A stretch of 64,000 bases of DNA from Corylus avellana. Taxonomy: Eukaryota; Streptophyta; Magnoliopsida; Fagales; Betulaceae. Both the position numbers and the translations under genes were made by a program. The DNA is taken from NCBI RefSeq assembly GCF_901000735.1, contig NC_081542.1, forward strand, positions 14,671,577-14,735,576, read 5' to 3'. This document shows positions 33,066 to 44,968 of this stretch, piece by piece (the first letter of the stretch is position 1; each line of letters starts with the position of its first letter). The notes below the pieces were generated by a model. That model was not told the origin of the DNA, ran no database searches, and saw only the letters and a list, made by a program, of their open reading frames with translations.

Positions 33066-34891
33066 TCAGTTCAACTTCAAACGGCCAAGCTTGCATTCAT
33101 ACGCACCACTTGAAGTGTATCCAAACAACAAAACGAAAATGACACTTAAACAAATTACCCAGGAACACGCAAGAATTGTTTGGTAATTCTTCTTAACTGC
33201 ATGGAGTTTGATCTCCCCAATCTCTACTTCCTTATGATACCGGTCAATTTCTTTATCCATTTCTACCTTCAAACACAGATTTTCTCTCTCCATTTCTACC
33301 TTCACCTTACTGACTTCAAGTTGAACCATGTCTTCACACCGCTTTGCTTCTGACAACAATTTTTGGTGCTTTCGCCAGAACCAAGTTCCAACCCTTTTAC
33401 ATTTCACACACAGCTCAGGATCAACCCATTCAAAGTAACCACAATCTCGGTTGATCTATAAAATAGTAAACACATATTAATCACCAATCTAAACACATAC
33501 AATATTACACATACCCATTTTTTTTATAGTTATATTTAAAATAGGTAAATGGTTACAGTTTTTTTCACAATCTTTTTTTTTTTTTTTTTTTTTTTTTCTG
33601 CTACACTATTGAATATGATAGTGTAGTTGAAAAACCATTACACATAAAATTCGATACCTAAACCCTAAACCATTACACAAGCATCACGCCTAACCCTAGA
33701 TGATCTTATATATTGACACTAGAAGCCATGCGCGAGAAGTATGGCATGTTCAAACCCTAAACCCTAAACAAATGATAACAAATAACTAAACCCTAAAATA
33801 ACCCAACAAAGAACCCACAACCATCACTACTCAACTTAAACACGCATAACCAACAACGAAAATTAAAACCCTAAACAAGAAATTATCAATACTTACCCTA
33901 AACCCTAAAGAACACCCTACAAAAATTACAACCATAAACAAGAGATGGATAAAGAGTTTGAAGAACTTGCACAAATCTTGGTTTTCAACCATTACACAAG
34001 CATCACACCTAAACAAATTATAGCAAATAACTAAACCCTAAAATAACCCAACAAAGAACCCACAACCATCACTACTCAACTTAAACACACATAACCAACA
34101 ACGAAAATTAAAACCCTAAACAAGAAATTATCAATACTTACCCTAAACCCTAAAGAACACCCTACAAAAATTACAACCATAAACAAGAAATGGATAAAGA
34201 GTTTGAAGAACTTGCACAAATCTTGGTTTTCAACCATTACACAAGCATCACACCTAAACAAATTATAACAAATAACTAAACCCTAAAATAACCCAACAAA
34301 GAACCCACAACCATCACTACTCAACTTAAACACACATAACCAACAACGAAAATTAAAACCATAAACAAGAAATTATCAATACTTACCCTAAACCCTAAAG
34401 AACACCCTACAAAAATTACAACCATAAACAAGAAATGGATAAAGAGTTTGAAGAACTTGCCCAAATTTTGGTTTTCAACCATTACACAAGCATCACACCT
34501 AAACAAATTATAACAAATAACTAAACCCTAAAATAACCCAACAAAGAACCCACAACCATCACTACTCAACTTAAACACACATAACCAACAACGAAAATTA
34601 AAACCATAAACAAGAAATTCAAACAAGAAATTATCAATACTTACCCTAAACCCTAAAGAACACCCTACAAAAATTACAACCATAAACAAGAAATCACGTG
34701 TTTGAAGAACTTGCCCAAATTTTCGCAACACTGATCATAAACATAAAACGTGCCTTGTAATTTTCACAACCCACAAACCTCCTCCCGAAATTGTGCTCTG
34801 TTTGAGCTGTTTTTACAACCATCGGCCGCTCACAGTAACAAAGCCTCTGCGGTGAAGATGAAGCTCCAGAACTTGAGGTATACTCCATCAT
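33066..34891 (-). CDS. GRF-type zinc-finger protein with C-terminal coiled coil and membrane segment
   Basis: Two minus-strand exons. Exon 1 (34891-34754) runs from tandem ATGs through RLCYCERPMVV, then NFGRRFVGCENYK. Exon 2 (33455-33066) begins INRDCGYFEWVDPELC. Together they form the GRF zinc finger (CxC, GRRFxxC, DCGYFxWVD). A charged coiled coil (EVSKVKVEMERENLCLKVEM) and one hydrophobic segment (ILACSWVICLSVIFVLLFGY) follow; 175 residues in all. The layout matches the plant At4g04775-like group, which I know mainly as a transposon-associated family. The predicted donor is AAG|GCACGT, a GC instead of GT, the only join that keeps the finger in frame. The 1.3 kb intron is mostly a 245-bp tandem repeat. 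Confidence 0.7.
33774..34727. repeat. 245-bp tandem repeat with telobox motifs, about four copies
   Basis: The unit beginning near 33774 recurs at 34020, 34265 and 34510 with only a few substitutions; the fourth is interrupted by a 13-bp duplication (about 34609-34621) and truncated. Every unit carries several CCCTAAA/AAACCCTA motifs (plant telomere sequence/telobox), singly or as two in a row. The same frame in each unit gives a 61-codon minus ORF, which I regard as a consequence of repetition. It lies in the intron of the GRF gene. Confidence 0.9.
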
Positions 34892-35580
34892 TTCTCTCTC
34901 TCTTCGCAATAAATCAATATACAATAGAAAACAAAAATTTGTTAACAATAAATCAACATCACAGAGTTAGGGATTACCAAATTAAAACCCCCTCAAGAAA
35001 ACCCCAATTTACGAAAAACCCTAGAACGATACTACACATTTCGGTGGAAATTAACGAATCAAATAAGGGCAAAATCTCACCTCGTCGTACACAAAGGCGC
35101 AAAGGATGGAGCTTTGGGTTGATCTCGAGTGGCTGTCGGGTACCTTGTCGCGTGGCTGTCGGAGGTGGGTTCTACCAGCAGAGGGTCCCTTTCGGTCGTG
35201 AGTCAGCAAGGAGAAAGGGGGCAAAATGACGGAACGCGTGACTGTCGTGTTTGATTAGTTGTTTTAAGTCTGGTTTGGGTTTGGGTTGGGTTGGGTTGGG
35301 TCGGGTCAGCAGGGTCGGGGGCGTGGGTAAGATGGGTTTGGGCGTGGGTCAAGGTGTAACCTATTGATGGGGGTATTTTGGGCACTAAATCGCATAAAGT
35401 GACCACGTGCGTCGCACGTGGTCACTGTTCCGTCAGTCAAAGCGGGTTTGACTGACGGAGTGCCTGAATTGCAAAAAATTGAAACTTTAGGGGGGTGGAT
35501 TGCAAAAATTGAAACTTTGGAGGCGGAATTGCAAATCGCTGACAACTTTGGGGGGGTAAACTGTAATTTTCCCAAAAAAA
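34892..35580 (-). mobile_element. 5' region and terminus of the Mutator-like element
   Basis: Leader of the GRF gene and the outer end of its element. The right edge reads, on the minus strand, GGGAAAATTACAGTTTACCC then a C/A-rich inverted-repeat arm (AAAGTTTCAATTTTTGCAA). It matches 61931-62600 on plus almost base for base (same G/C-rich GGGTTGGGTTGGG stretch, same palindromes), and its termini match those of the MITE at 35896. The partner terminus left of the transposase-like gene was not found; it may be in the gap at 28345. 'Mutator-like' comes from the terminus shared with that MITE, which has a 9-bp target duplication. Confidence 0.6.
35396..35461. repeat. Two adjacent near-perfect palindromes
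   Basis: AGTGACCACGTGCG then, after one base, its complement CGCACGTGGTCACT; next TCCGTCAGTCAAA, a short loop, and TTTGACTGACGGA. The first includes two G-box cores (CACGTG). The same pair is present in the second copy at 62044-62105. Confidence 0.85.
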
Positions 35581-35895
35581 AATCAATTTTGTCATCAATT
35601 ACCTCAAGTATTGGCATCTGATGAACAAATTATGCCAAAATTCTTTTAAGTAGCTTCCAATGATGGTTATTGATTTTTTTTTTTTTTCAATGATGGTTGG
35701 TGTGTCATAAATACTCATAATCTTCCAAAGAAGGTTATGGTTGCTGTGTCCCTGTAGCCTTTCTTCCCTTATTCAATTGAGAAAAAAATAAAAAATAAAA
35801 AATAAAAAATAAAAAAAATATCCTGCAAAGATGGCTATATTTGAATCTCGAGCTTAAATTTGGGTGGAAAAATATTTATGTTTTATTTAAGATAT

Positions 35896-36333
35896 GAAAA
35901 AATTACAGTTTAGCCCCCTAAAGTTGATAGCGTTTTTCAATTTGAACACTAAAGTTTCAATTTTTGCAATTCATCCTCCCAAAGTTCCAAATTTTTGCAA
36001 TTTGACTAATTGTATCCAAAACTTTCCATATTGCCCCTCTTTTTTATTTTCTATTTTTTTTTTTATAAAAAATTAAAAAAAAAAAAAATTCGGGGTGGTC
36101 CTAGCCACCCCTTTGGCCATCTGGCCATTTTTGCACCTCCAAATTTGTTTTTTTTTTTTTTTTCATAAAAAAAAATAAATAAATAAAATCAGGGGCAATA
36201 TGAGAATTTTGGGATAATATTGGTCGAGTTGAAAAAATATTGAAACTTTGTGGGAGTGAATTGCAAAAATTAAAACTTTGATGTTCGAATTGAAAAACGC
36301 TGTCAACTTTAGGGAGTAAACTGTAATTTTCCC
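35896..36333. mobile_element. Mutator-like MITE, 438 bp
   Basis: Terminal inverted repeats of about 100 bp (left AAAATTACAGTTTAGCCCCC, right reverse complement AAAATTACAGTTTACTCCCT; both then AAAGTTGA(T/C)AGCG). The 9-bp target duplication TTAAGATAT is perfect (35887-35895, 36334-36342). Non-coding centre with poly-T tracts and a CCTAGCCACCCC motif. Confidence 0.88.
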
Positions 36334-36610
36334 TTAAGATATTATACTTACCGAGCAAGAAGCTTTTTTATTAATGAAATCCTCGAATCTTACTTTTTTT
36401 TTTTTTTTAAAAAAAAAAAAATCTTTATTTTTCTTTTTTAATTACGCCATCCATACAATTACAGATAAATTAGATTCATTGTTTTTTGGATGGGATTAAA
36501 TTTTGTCATCAATTATCCTATATACCTTATATACAAACACATGTTTCTCTCCTACTCAGTTCGATGACACGCTCTTGTGGGGCTTCCGCCTCCACAAGAG
36601 GTGTAGAGGA

Positions 36611-36765
36611 GGTAGATCCAACCCTACATGGGTGGACACTAGAGGTGGGAGGAGAAACCTACTTCTGATTATGAAGGGGCAACTAACAGGTAGATCCAAC
36701 CCTACATGGGTGGACACTAGAGGTGGGAGGAGAAACCCACTTCTGATCATGAAGGGGCAACTAAA
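36611..36765. repeat. 78-bp tandem duplication
   Basis: Two copies, starting GGTAGATCCAACCCTACATG at 36611 and 36689, with a few substitutions. They keep a plus frame open (SNPTWVDTRGGRRN twice), but no gene is indicated. Confidence 0.85.
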
Positions 36766-37217
36766 CTTCAATACCCATAAAGAATAAACATATGTTTTCA
36801 AAACATTTATATATGATTTTTTTTAAAGGGTGTTTTATGGTTTTTTGTTTTTAAAAAATGTAATAGTGGGAGCCCCACATATGTTTAAAGTGTTTAAAAA
36901 ATTTACCAAACACCCAAATTATTTTTAACCAGCTGGATAGGGATGGGCTAATCTAATTTAATTGTTAGATTCTGATTATCCACAAATGCAAAAAAGAATG
37001 CCTTTCCATCCATAAAAAATTAAAAAAAATAAAAAAAAATAAAAAATAAAAAATAAAAAATAAAAAATAAAAAAAAGAAAAGAAAAAAAGTTAAATTAAT
37101 TTCTTTAGACTTCAAATGAGAGATTAGAAAAAGAATTTCCCCGTTTACTTGACTTGCAGCTTTTGAAATAGAGCATTCTAGAAAAGGAGACTGAACCTCA
37201 GCCCACTCCCCTACCAT
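36766..37217. other. Intergenic upstream of GSTF (37.3 kb)
   Basis: AT-rich with a (TAAAA)n-like simple repeat at about 37022-37075. Confidence 0.5.
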
Positions 37218-37224
37218 TATAAAA
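37218..37224 (+). promoter_or_regulatory. Possible TATA box of GSTF (37.3 kb)
   Basis: TATAAAA lies 91 bp upstream of the GSTF ATG. Position and sequence only. Confidence 0.4.
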
Positions 37225-37314
37225 CTAGCAGCATGAACTCTACTTTGATAACCCATCTTCCTCTTCCTTTTCTATCTCTTGTTTGTTCTAAATTACTCAT
37301 CACCATCTGCAATC

Positions 37315-38144
37315 ATGGCACCCATCAAAGTCCATGGACTCCCTCTCTCACCAGCTACACAGCGGGTTCTAGCTACCCTTTATGAGAAAGAGCTTGAATT
37401 TGAGCTTGTGCCTGTAGACATGAAAGCTGGTGAACATAAGAAAGAACCCTTCCTGTCTCTCAATGTAAGAACAAGAAACCATTCTTGTAACTCAAACTTC
37501 TTTAATTGTATGTTAATTTGGACCTAACATTAGTTTCCTTGTTGATGCAGCCATTCGGTCAAATTCCAGCTTTTGAAGATGGAGATTTGAAGCTCTTTGG
37601 TAAAGTCTATATTTATATGCAAGTGCAACTGCCGATAGTGCTTTTACTTTAATGGGTGATATGCTTAGTGTGGTTTACTGATTTTCATCCTATTGCAGAA
37701 TCAAGGGCAATTACTAAGTACATCGCCCACCAGTATGCTGACAAGGGGACCGATCTGGCATGCGGAGACACTAAACTGAAAGCAATCATAGGGGTGGCGA
37801 TTGAGGTGGAGGCTCACCAATACGACCCGATAGCTTCAACGCTTTCCTGGGAATTGGCATTGAAGCCAGTGTTTGGCATGGTTACCGACAAGGCAGTTGT
37901 GGAGGAGAACGAAGCTAAGCTGGCTAAGGTTCTTGATATTTATGAGGGTCGGCTGGCTCATTCAAAATACTTGGCATGTGACTGCTTCACCTTGGCAGAT
38001 TTGCACCACCTGCCCACTGTTCAATGCTTGTTGGGCACAGAAGCCAAAAAGCTCTTTGATTCACGCCCCCATGTCAGTGCCTGGGCAGCTGATATCACGG
38101 CACGGCCAGCTTGGTGCAAGGTCCTTGCCCTGCAGAACCACTAA
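37315..38144 (+). CDS. GSTF: Glutathione S-transferase, phi class (array copy D)
   Basis: Cytosolic phi-class GST. Exons 37315-37464 (donor GTAAGA), 37551-37599 (acceptor GATGCAG, donor GTAAAG) and 37699-38144 (acceptor TTGCAG, stop TAA) give 645 nt, 214 residues. Catalytic Ser12 ([10 protein letters not shown]), glutathione-site motifs [29 protein letters not shown] and [16 protein letters not shown], helical-domain end [13 protein letters not shown]. Very close in layout to Arabidopsis GSTF2/3-type proteins. The first ATG of the leader is the start used. Exon 3 has three extra cysteines versus its neighbours (LACGD, LACDCF). The 3' flank (38145-38820) resembles that of the 49.7 kb copy. No lesion seen: the cleanest of the array. 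Confidence 0.93.
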
Positions 38145-38824
38145 GGAGTACTAGCCGCTGCCTGCCGGTCACTTACGTTCAATAAGAATTGAGTTTTAAT
38201 CTCATCCAGTTTGAGTCTACTGTTAGTCTCCCGTGTCCAGTGTGGAAGCTGATATTTTGCGTTGCTTTAATGAGCTGTACTGGTGTCTTGCCTTCAATCA
38301 TCGAGTTGAAGGCATGAAGTTTATGAACTATTTCATAATTCTAAATGATTACTCTACTTGGAAATGATTGCCCACTTCCCCCATTCACTCACAGTCTCAC
38401 AGAGAAGTGAAAACAGAGGAAACAATTTGAACAATTTCAATCTACTCTGCGGTCAGGAAATTCCAACACAATGCTAAGAAAGAATCATAAGTTTCTATTG
38501 CCAAAATATTAACATGTTTCATAAGTAAGAGTATCTTTTTACCTGTGAACAGCAATCAAAATTAGAACGTTGATTGTAGAAGGTTCAATCAGACACGCTG
38601 AGCTCTCGTTAAATATTGCTTTGACCAACAACAAATAATTGGACAGATCAACCATCAGAGGATTCCATCCTTTGCGGATATATCCATTGCTTCCTTCAGA
38701 CAGCTATGCAGAGCATCTGTAGGTCCATTTATGTAAGAGATGCAGATTAATTATGTGATTAATCTAGCAAACAAATAATGGTGCAAAGTCAGAGTGTTCA
38801 AAAACAAACATGTCCATACGTATC
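38145..38824. other. 3' flank of GSTF D
   Basis: Shared array sequence: GCAGATTAATTATGTGATTA at about 38741 recurs near 51255, and GATTCCATCCTTTGC plus the ATTGCTTCCTTC(A/G)GACAGC block (about 38687) recurs in altered form near 60930. The Copia LTR starts at 38825. Confidence 0.65.
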
Positions 38825-39223
38825 TGTTGAAAATAAGATAGACGTCCACAAAAGGCAAGTCTCTACGTGTACAAAGCCAAGTAACACAACACTTGGCTTG
38901 TAAGTAGGAAACTGACATTATCAGTTATTCTAAAAATAAAAAACTGCTATCTTTATTTTAAATAAGTGTTAGTATAAATACTCTCCTATAGAATAGTTGA
39001 GAGACGGACGTATGAAAAAAAAGAAGAAAAACATAAAACAATTCTCTCTTTCAATATATTTTCATTGGTGCTCTTAGGCTGTGAATTTTGTGAATATTAC
39101 TCCAGTAATTTCTGGTAGTATATTCCATCACTGGGAAAAGGAAGAAATTCATTGGAGAATTTGATTGCAGTGCAAATAAGGTACATTGTTCTATTCCGCT
39201 GTGCATATTAATTTTTTTTAACA

Positions 39224-40830
39224 TTGGTATCAGAGCCAGGTTGAGCGTTTCTCATTGTATGTATGCATGCGTGAATGTTTTTTCTATACATGAGAAATTG
39301 CAATGAAACCAAGTTTCTGATTCATATACCATTTTCGTTAATATATGGCATTTAATGGCAAATTTCGAAAATGAATGAATTAGACCACCAAATTTATACA
39401 TGTTGTAGAGAACATTCATATGAATATGCCTACAAAATTTGGTGATGATTGGACATGTATGTTGAGAGATATAACATTCTTAGTTGAAGAACATGAAACT
39501 TTTTTTTTTTTCATTTTTCTGATAATTGTTTATCATCAAATGCGTTAATTTTTCATATAGTTAGATTATACTTGTCATAAGGTTTAATTTGACATATGGA
39601 ATGCGAAAAACGGATCTATAATGAGGGAGATCTGAAGGATTTAAGTTTCAAGGCGAGTCTGCAAATAAGGGCGATAATCGGGTGTTCGGAGGTAGAAGAA
39701 GGCCTTGTTCAAATAACCGTTTTTATACTTGAACCGTTGCACCTTCTCAAGAATCTGATTTGGCCTAATGGTCAATTGGTGCTTCTATAATTACTGTAGC
39801 CCTGTTTCGATTCCCCTTGCCTGCAGATTTTTGGTAAATTTTTTTACTGAAATCATGCAGTCCACGTGTGCCTTTAGTAAAAGATATGGGCAGGAGGGTT
39901 TGAACCCATGCCGTGTGGTAAGAGTGGCAAACACTATAACCACAGGGCTGCTGGAATCCTTTGAGTGAGGGAGTTCCCTTTGTTATTTATAATACAATAA
40001 CCCATATGCATAAAATGAATGAAAATTCATTTGTTGAAGAGATTGCATGTTAAATATTTTTTGTATAGTATGTTTAATATTGGCATGCATGTAAAATTGT
40101 TAGGGGTTGTAGTAATTTTTATGGATTTATTTTTATATAAGGATTGTAAATCAAAATCCATAACTATTTCTTTGGAGAAATGTAACGCATGCTTACTCTT
40201 TTAAAATTTGTTGAGATAATTTTTTAAGAGCATGTGTAGCCCCTAAAATGATGACATTGAATTTATTCTTGGCATGATATTTATGTTTGTTGCCTAGAAT
40301 TAATTTAAATAGTGGGAGTTATGGTTGAGTTAAATTTATTTTTCCTCCCATACATAATTTTGTGCGAAAATTAAGTTAAATATTAATATTTATGACACTT
40401 GTGGTGCGGGAGATGATTATGAAGCTTAGCGATTTTTCAATCTCGCGACGTGTTAATAATTATTTTATTTAACTTAGATTATTGCTGCAAATTTTTTATG
40501 TGTGTATAATATCCCTTTGCGCAATTTCTTTGTAGTAATATAGCTTCAAAAAGTATTGTTGCTGATTTGAATAAAAGGGAAAAATTGGATGGGGAAAATT
40601 ATGACATATGGCATCGAAAGATTCGATATGTTTTAAATGAATAAGAGGTCTTGGAGACCTTGTCCCATTCACTGACTGAGCCAATGCAAGGGGATACCGA
40701 ACAAAACATAAGAGATTTTGCTGCTTTTGAAAATTGGCGCAAAAAGGATCAATCTGCACGCTTTACTATGTTAAGCAGCATGCACAATGATCTAATTGGT
40801 GAGTTCGAGGTATATCCAACAGCTTAAGAT
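39224..40830 (+). other. Copia leader and degraded gag start
   Basis: Mostly non-coding leader. From about 40570 a gag start is readable (KREKLDGENYDIWHRKI) with stops at 40642 and 40826, the second just before the long frame that begins at 40831. Confidence 0.6.
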
Positions 40831-43074
40831 ATGTGGGAAGCACTGAATATAAAGTATGGTGGCACTTCTACCACTAGACTGCGCGGATTGACCATGAGAT
40901 TTGACGCCTACAAGATGCCCTCAGATCATACAATGAAGCTGCATCTCAGGGTGATGTCATCCATGATCCACGAGCTCAAAGCAGTTGGAAACCAACTTAC
41001 TGATGAGCAGCAGGTCCAAGCGGTGATTCATTCACTACCAAGTTCTTGGGAAGCTATGAGCCAAAATTTGACGCACAATGAGAACATTAAGACTTTTGAT
41101 GATGTTTTGCATCAATTGGAACTTGAAGCTGAGCGCCTAGAGGCTGCTAAGCCTAATATTTCTGCATATTTGGCTGAGTCAAGTTCGCGCAGGGTGTATA
41201 GGCCTAAGCGCAAGAACAATGACAAACATGGAGCTACTGGACCAGGGCCCAAGAAGGCAAAGACTTACAAGCGCAAGAGAGGTAAACGCGCTGGTAAAAA
41301 AGACAAGTCTAAGCTGCTTTGCTTTAACTGCGGAAAGGAAGGCCACTTGGCTTGTGAGTGCACTGAGCCGAAGAAGGTACTCTCTAACTTTTCTCACTAT
41401 GTTTATGTATCTAGCCATGTTTTGGTTGCTCATTCCTCTCCTATGTGGACTGTAGATTCGGCAGCAACTGAACATGTAGCTCTAGATCGGGTCGGATTTA
41501 TGGAGTACCGTCGAATTCCTGTTGGGAGTCGAGATATAAAAGTGGGGAATGGAGTTAGCGTGGAGGTACTTGGTATTGGTACCTACAAGCTGGACTTGCG
41601 AGGTGGACGCACTCTATTACTCCATGATGTGTTATACACTCTAGAGATTCGACGAAACTTGCTTTCTGTAGTTACATTGCTTAAATTTGGTTTTCAGTTT
41701 GTATTTAACAATGGTGTTTACATATATTTGGGAACAACATATTATGGATGTAGTTTTATTTCAGATGGTTTTTTAATATTGGATTTGGATTATTCTAGTT
41801 ATGATAAATCATTTGCATTATTGACTTCTTCTGATAATGTTGATTCAATTAGATGGCATGCTAGGCTTGGCCATATTGGACAAGAAAGGATGACTAGATT
41901 AGCTAGAGAAAACCTATTAGACAATCTCGCTAAAGTGTCCATGTCCACATGTGAACATTGTCTTATGGGAAAGTCAATTAGAAAACCATTTGGAAAAGCC
42001 ACTAGGGCATCTTTTCCATTGCAATTAATCCATTCAGACATCTGTGGCCTAATGAATGTAAGGGCAAGACATGGGGGGTTCTATTTCATCACATTTATAG
42101 ATGATTTTTTGCGATACGGTCATGTTTATTTGATTTCCCATAAATCTGAAGCATTGGATTGTTTTAGACGAAATATGAATATGGTTGAGAATCAATTAGA
42201 CAAGAGTATTAAAACTCTAAGAACTGATCGTGGACTCGAATATCTTTCTGAGCAATTTAGAAGGCTTTGTGATGAAAAGGGAATCAAAAGGCAACTTACG
42301 ATGCCAAGTATGCCGCAGCAAAATGGCGTGGCAGAAAGGAGAAATCGAACTCTACTAGAGATGGTTAGATCAATGATGGCGCAAGCAAACTTACCAATAT
42401 CATATTGGGGGGATGCACTTTTGACTATTGCCTACATTCTTAACCGAGTGCCCTCTAAATTAGTACCTTCTACTCCTTATGAGTTATGGACTGGCAAGAA
42501 ACCCAATTTGAGTTACTTGCGGCCATGGGGCTCAGCGGGATTTGTTCATCACACTTCTCGTAAGTATGGGAAATTAGGCCCTAGAGGAAAAAAAAAATGT
42601 ATCTTTTTGAGATACTTAGAGCATTCTAAGGGCTACGTGTTGATAGGAGAACAAACCGAAGGAAGGGTGACTGAGATAGAGTCACGAGATGTGGATTTCA
42701 TCGAAGATGAGTTTCCAACCAGAGGTGAGGTTGAAAGAAATTTAGAGCTTTATGAGACTTTGGATCAAGAGGAAAGCGCTCTAAGTTGCCTAGTTGAGAA
42801 TGAGGAAGAAAGTCCTCAAACTCCTAGGAATAGTGGGAGCGACTTGCCGCCTAGTGGGAGCGACTTGCCGCCTAGTGGGAGCATACCACTAGTGGAGGAT
42901 TCACAACAACCTCAACCGCGTAAGAGCAAACATGGAAATCTTCCCCGTCGTCATTTCGAGATAGAAGGGGAAGCTTTCATGATTGCTCCACATGATGATG
43001 ATGAGCCTAGGACAGTTCAAGAGGCTCTCTCATCTTCTGCAAAAGATGAGTGGATTAAAGCAATGAATGATTAG
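40831..43074 (+). pseudogene. Copia gag-protease-integrase frame
   Basis: A 747-codon frame without its own ATG context (preceded by a stop). Domains in order: gag UBN2-type (MWEALNIKYGG) to about residue 120; CCHC knuckle CFNCGKEGHLACEC (about 170); protease, where the usual Asp-Ser-Gly-Ala-Thr is VDSAATEH, with Gly replaced by Ala; GAG-pre-integrase (RWHARLGHIG); integrase core (LIHSDICG, and PQQNGVAERRNRTL with the catalytic Glu); linker with a 21-bp repeat (SGSDLPP). It stops at 43074, ten bases before the RT frame, in the same frame. Confidence 0.85.
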
Positions 43075-43083
43075 ATTGAGTTA

Positions 43084-43629
43084 ATGAAGACTAACCAAGT
43101 CTGGGATTTGGTAAACCTACCGCTAGGGCGAAAGACTATTGGGAATAAATGGGTTCTTAAGGTCAAACGCAAGGCGAACAGTTCAATAGAAAGGTACAAA
43201 GCTCGCCTTGTGGCAAAAGGTTATACCCAACAAGAGGGTATAGATTATGAGGAAACCTTTTCACCAGTAGTAAGGTTTGCCTCTATTCATCTGATTCTGG
43301 CCATAGTTGCTTCTATGAATTTGGAACTCTATCAAATGGAAGTTAAAACAGCTTTTCTCAATGGAGAACTAGATGAGGAGATCTATATGGATCAACCAAT
43401 TGGTTTTGTGGCCAATGGACAAGAGCGCAAAGTATGCAAGCTAAAACGGTCCATCTATGGCCTAAAGCAATCATCTAGACAGTGGTATCTAAGATTTCAT
43501 CGAGCTATTCTTTTGAATGGGTTTACGATGATCGAAGAAGACCACTGTGTTTATGTCAAACGGTCCAAGGGGAGTTTCATCATTTTGTCATTGTATGTTG
43601 ATGATATATTGTTGGCCGGAAATGACAAG
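43084..43629 (+). pseudogene. Copia reverse transcriptase, interrupted
   Basis: The RT domain opens WDLVNLPLGRKTIGNKWVLK and reaches the catalytic YVDD (LSLYVDDILLAGND). It is then cut by the insertion at 43630; the frame resumes at 44974 with DMIVVTKGWLSS. Downstream, near 45090, one base appears lost (frameshift before KALKRFQMYD). Confidence 0.85.
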
Positions 43630-44968
43630 TGTTGTGCAAATTTATTTAACTCACAAGTGCACGAATCAATTGTAGTTTAATGGATTGCAAGTGCGAGGTC
43701 GATCTCACAGAGAATTGTATTTTTGAAAGAGCAATTTATATCTAAACTAATTAAATCCTAATCTAGTTCCAAAAGGGTTTTGATTTTTGAGTTTTGAAAA
43801 TTAAAGGATAAACATAAACTAAATAAAATAAGTAAATCTAAGGATAAAGGTACTAAGGTTTGGGAATTCACACTCACCAAATCATAACAACATACTTTAT
43901 GTTCATTAATATTAATCCGAAGTTCTCACAAATTAAATCATAGATATGTTTTACTATACTTCAAAGAATTAATCAAAATCATCCCATGTATCCATTCATT
44001 GACCAAATCACAAAAGGAATCCAAATTCAATTGAAACACCAGATGTATCCGTAAAACAAATCACAAGGGATATCCAATTTTTATGAGTTAAAAGCCAAGC
44101 AATCAATCATATGAAATTATCTCAAATCATCACATGTATCCTTGAATCACAAGAGATATCCAAGAATCACTCCATACAATTGATTAAAAGTAAAACAATT
44201 GAAATATAAAACCCAATAAAATCAGAATAATAAAAACTTACATAAAAGTATTGATGTTCTTCATCGGTGAGGCTTTATCCTCAACCTTAGTTGGGAATTT
44301 AGCTCCACATAAAAATAAAATCTAAACCTAAACCTAAACCTAAAGAAAAACTAAACAAAAGAATTTTGCTCTCTGGGATTGTGTCTCTTTTCTTTAATGC
44401 AAAGAAGTCTATTTATAGGCTTAGGGAAGTCCTAGAAGCCCAAGTAAACCTAGATAATTCGAAGGTCTGTCTCCTAGTCAAAATAGAAGTCTGAAATCGG
44501 AATAGGATTCGTCCAGATTTGTGTCTTTTAATTGTGGGGCAATTTTGGCATAGAAACCGTCTGAATTGCTAAAATCCTCTTTCACAACAAATTGTAGTAT
44601 GTTGAGCTCGCTTTCTAATGCCGTTGGAATCACTTCAATCCGATATTTGAACGGAGAGTTATGGTCAAAATACTAAGATATGTGCAGAATCTGAATTTGA
44701 ATCCGATCCGAAATCTTATTCAATCTGAACTTGAATCTGATTTAACCTTTTCTTGGATTTGGTTAGACTTAACCACACAATCTAGGTCTTCTCAAAGTAT
44801 GCTTTCTTCCAAACTTCGCATTTTTCCCTTTAAAGCTGCAATTTTTCTTCAATGACCTACAAAATACTAAAAACACAAAACTAACACAAAATATTAAATA
44901 ACGACACAACTAAAAGATTAACTAATGTAAATAAAGGGGTCCAAATATGCAATATTTGGCACTTATCA
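43630..44968 (+). mobile_element. Solo-LTR-like insertion in the Copia RT
   Basis: 1339 bp beginning TGTTGTGCAA and ending CACTTATCA (TG...CA), flanked by ACAAG and ACTAG, a 5-bp duplication with one mismatch. Removing it rejoins the RT frame. No coding potential. The form fits a solo LTR left by recombination of a larger element; a short TRIM-like family is the alternative. Orientation is not certain. Confidence 0.65.

Noticed and set aside
33700..34727. Interstitial telomere
   Set aside because: CCCTAAA motifs are present but as single or double copies inside a 245-bp unit, not a long pure array.
34750..35229. 159-codon plus-strand ORF
   Set aside because: Antisense to the GRF exon 1 and leader; no known motif. 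It is a reading of the reverse strand of a transposon end.
36486..36801. Coding gene with SNPTWVDTRGG repeats
   Set aside because: Open frames arise from a 78-bp tandem duplication; both strands are open and no domain is present.
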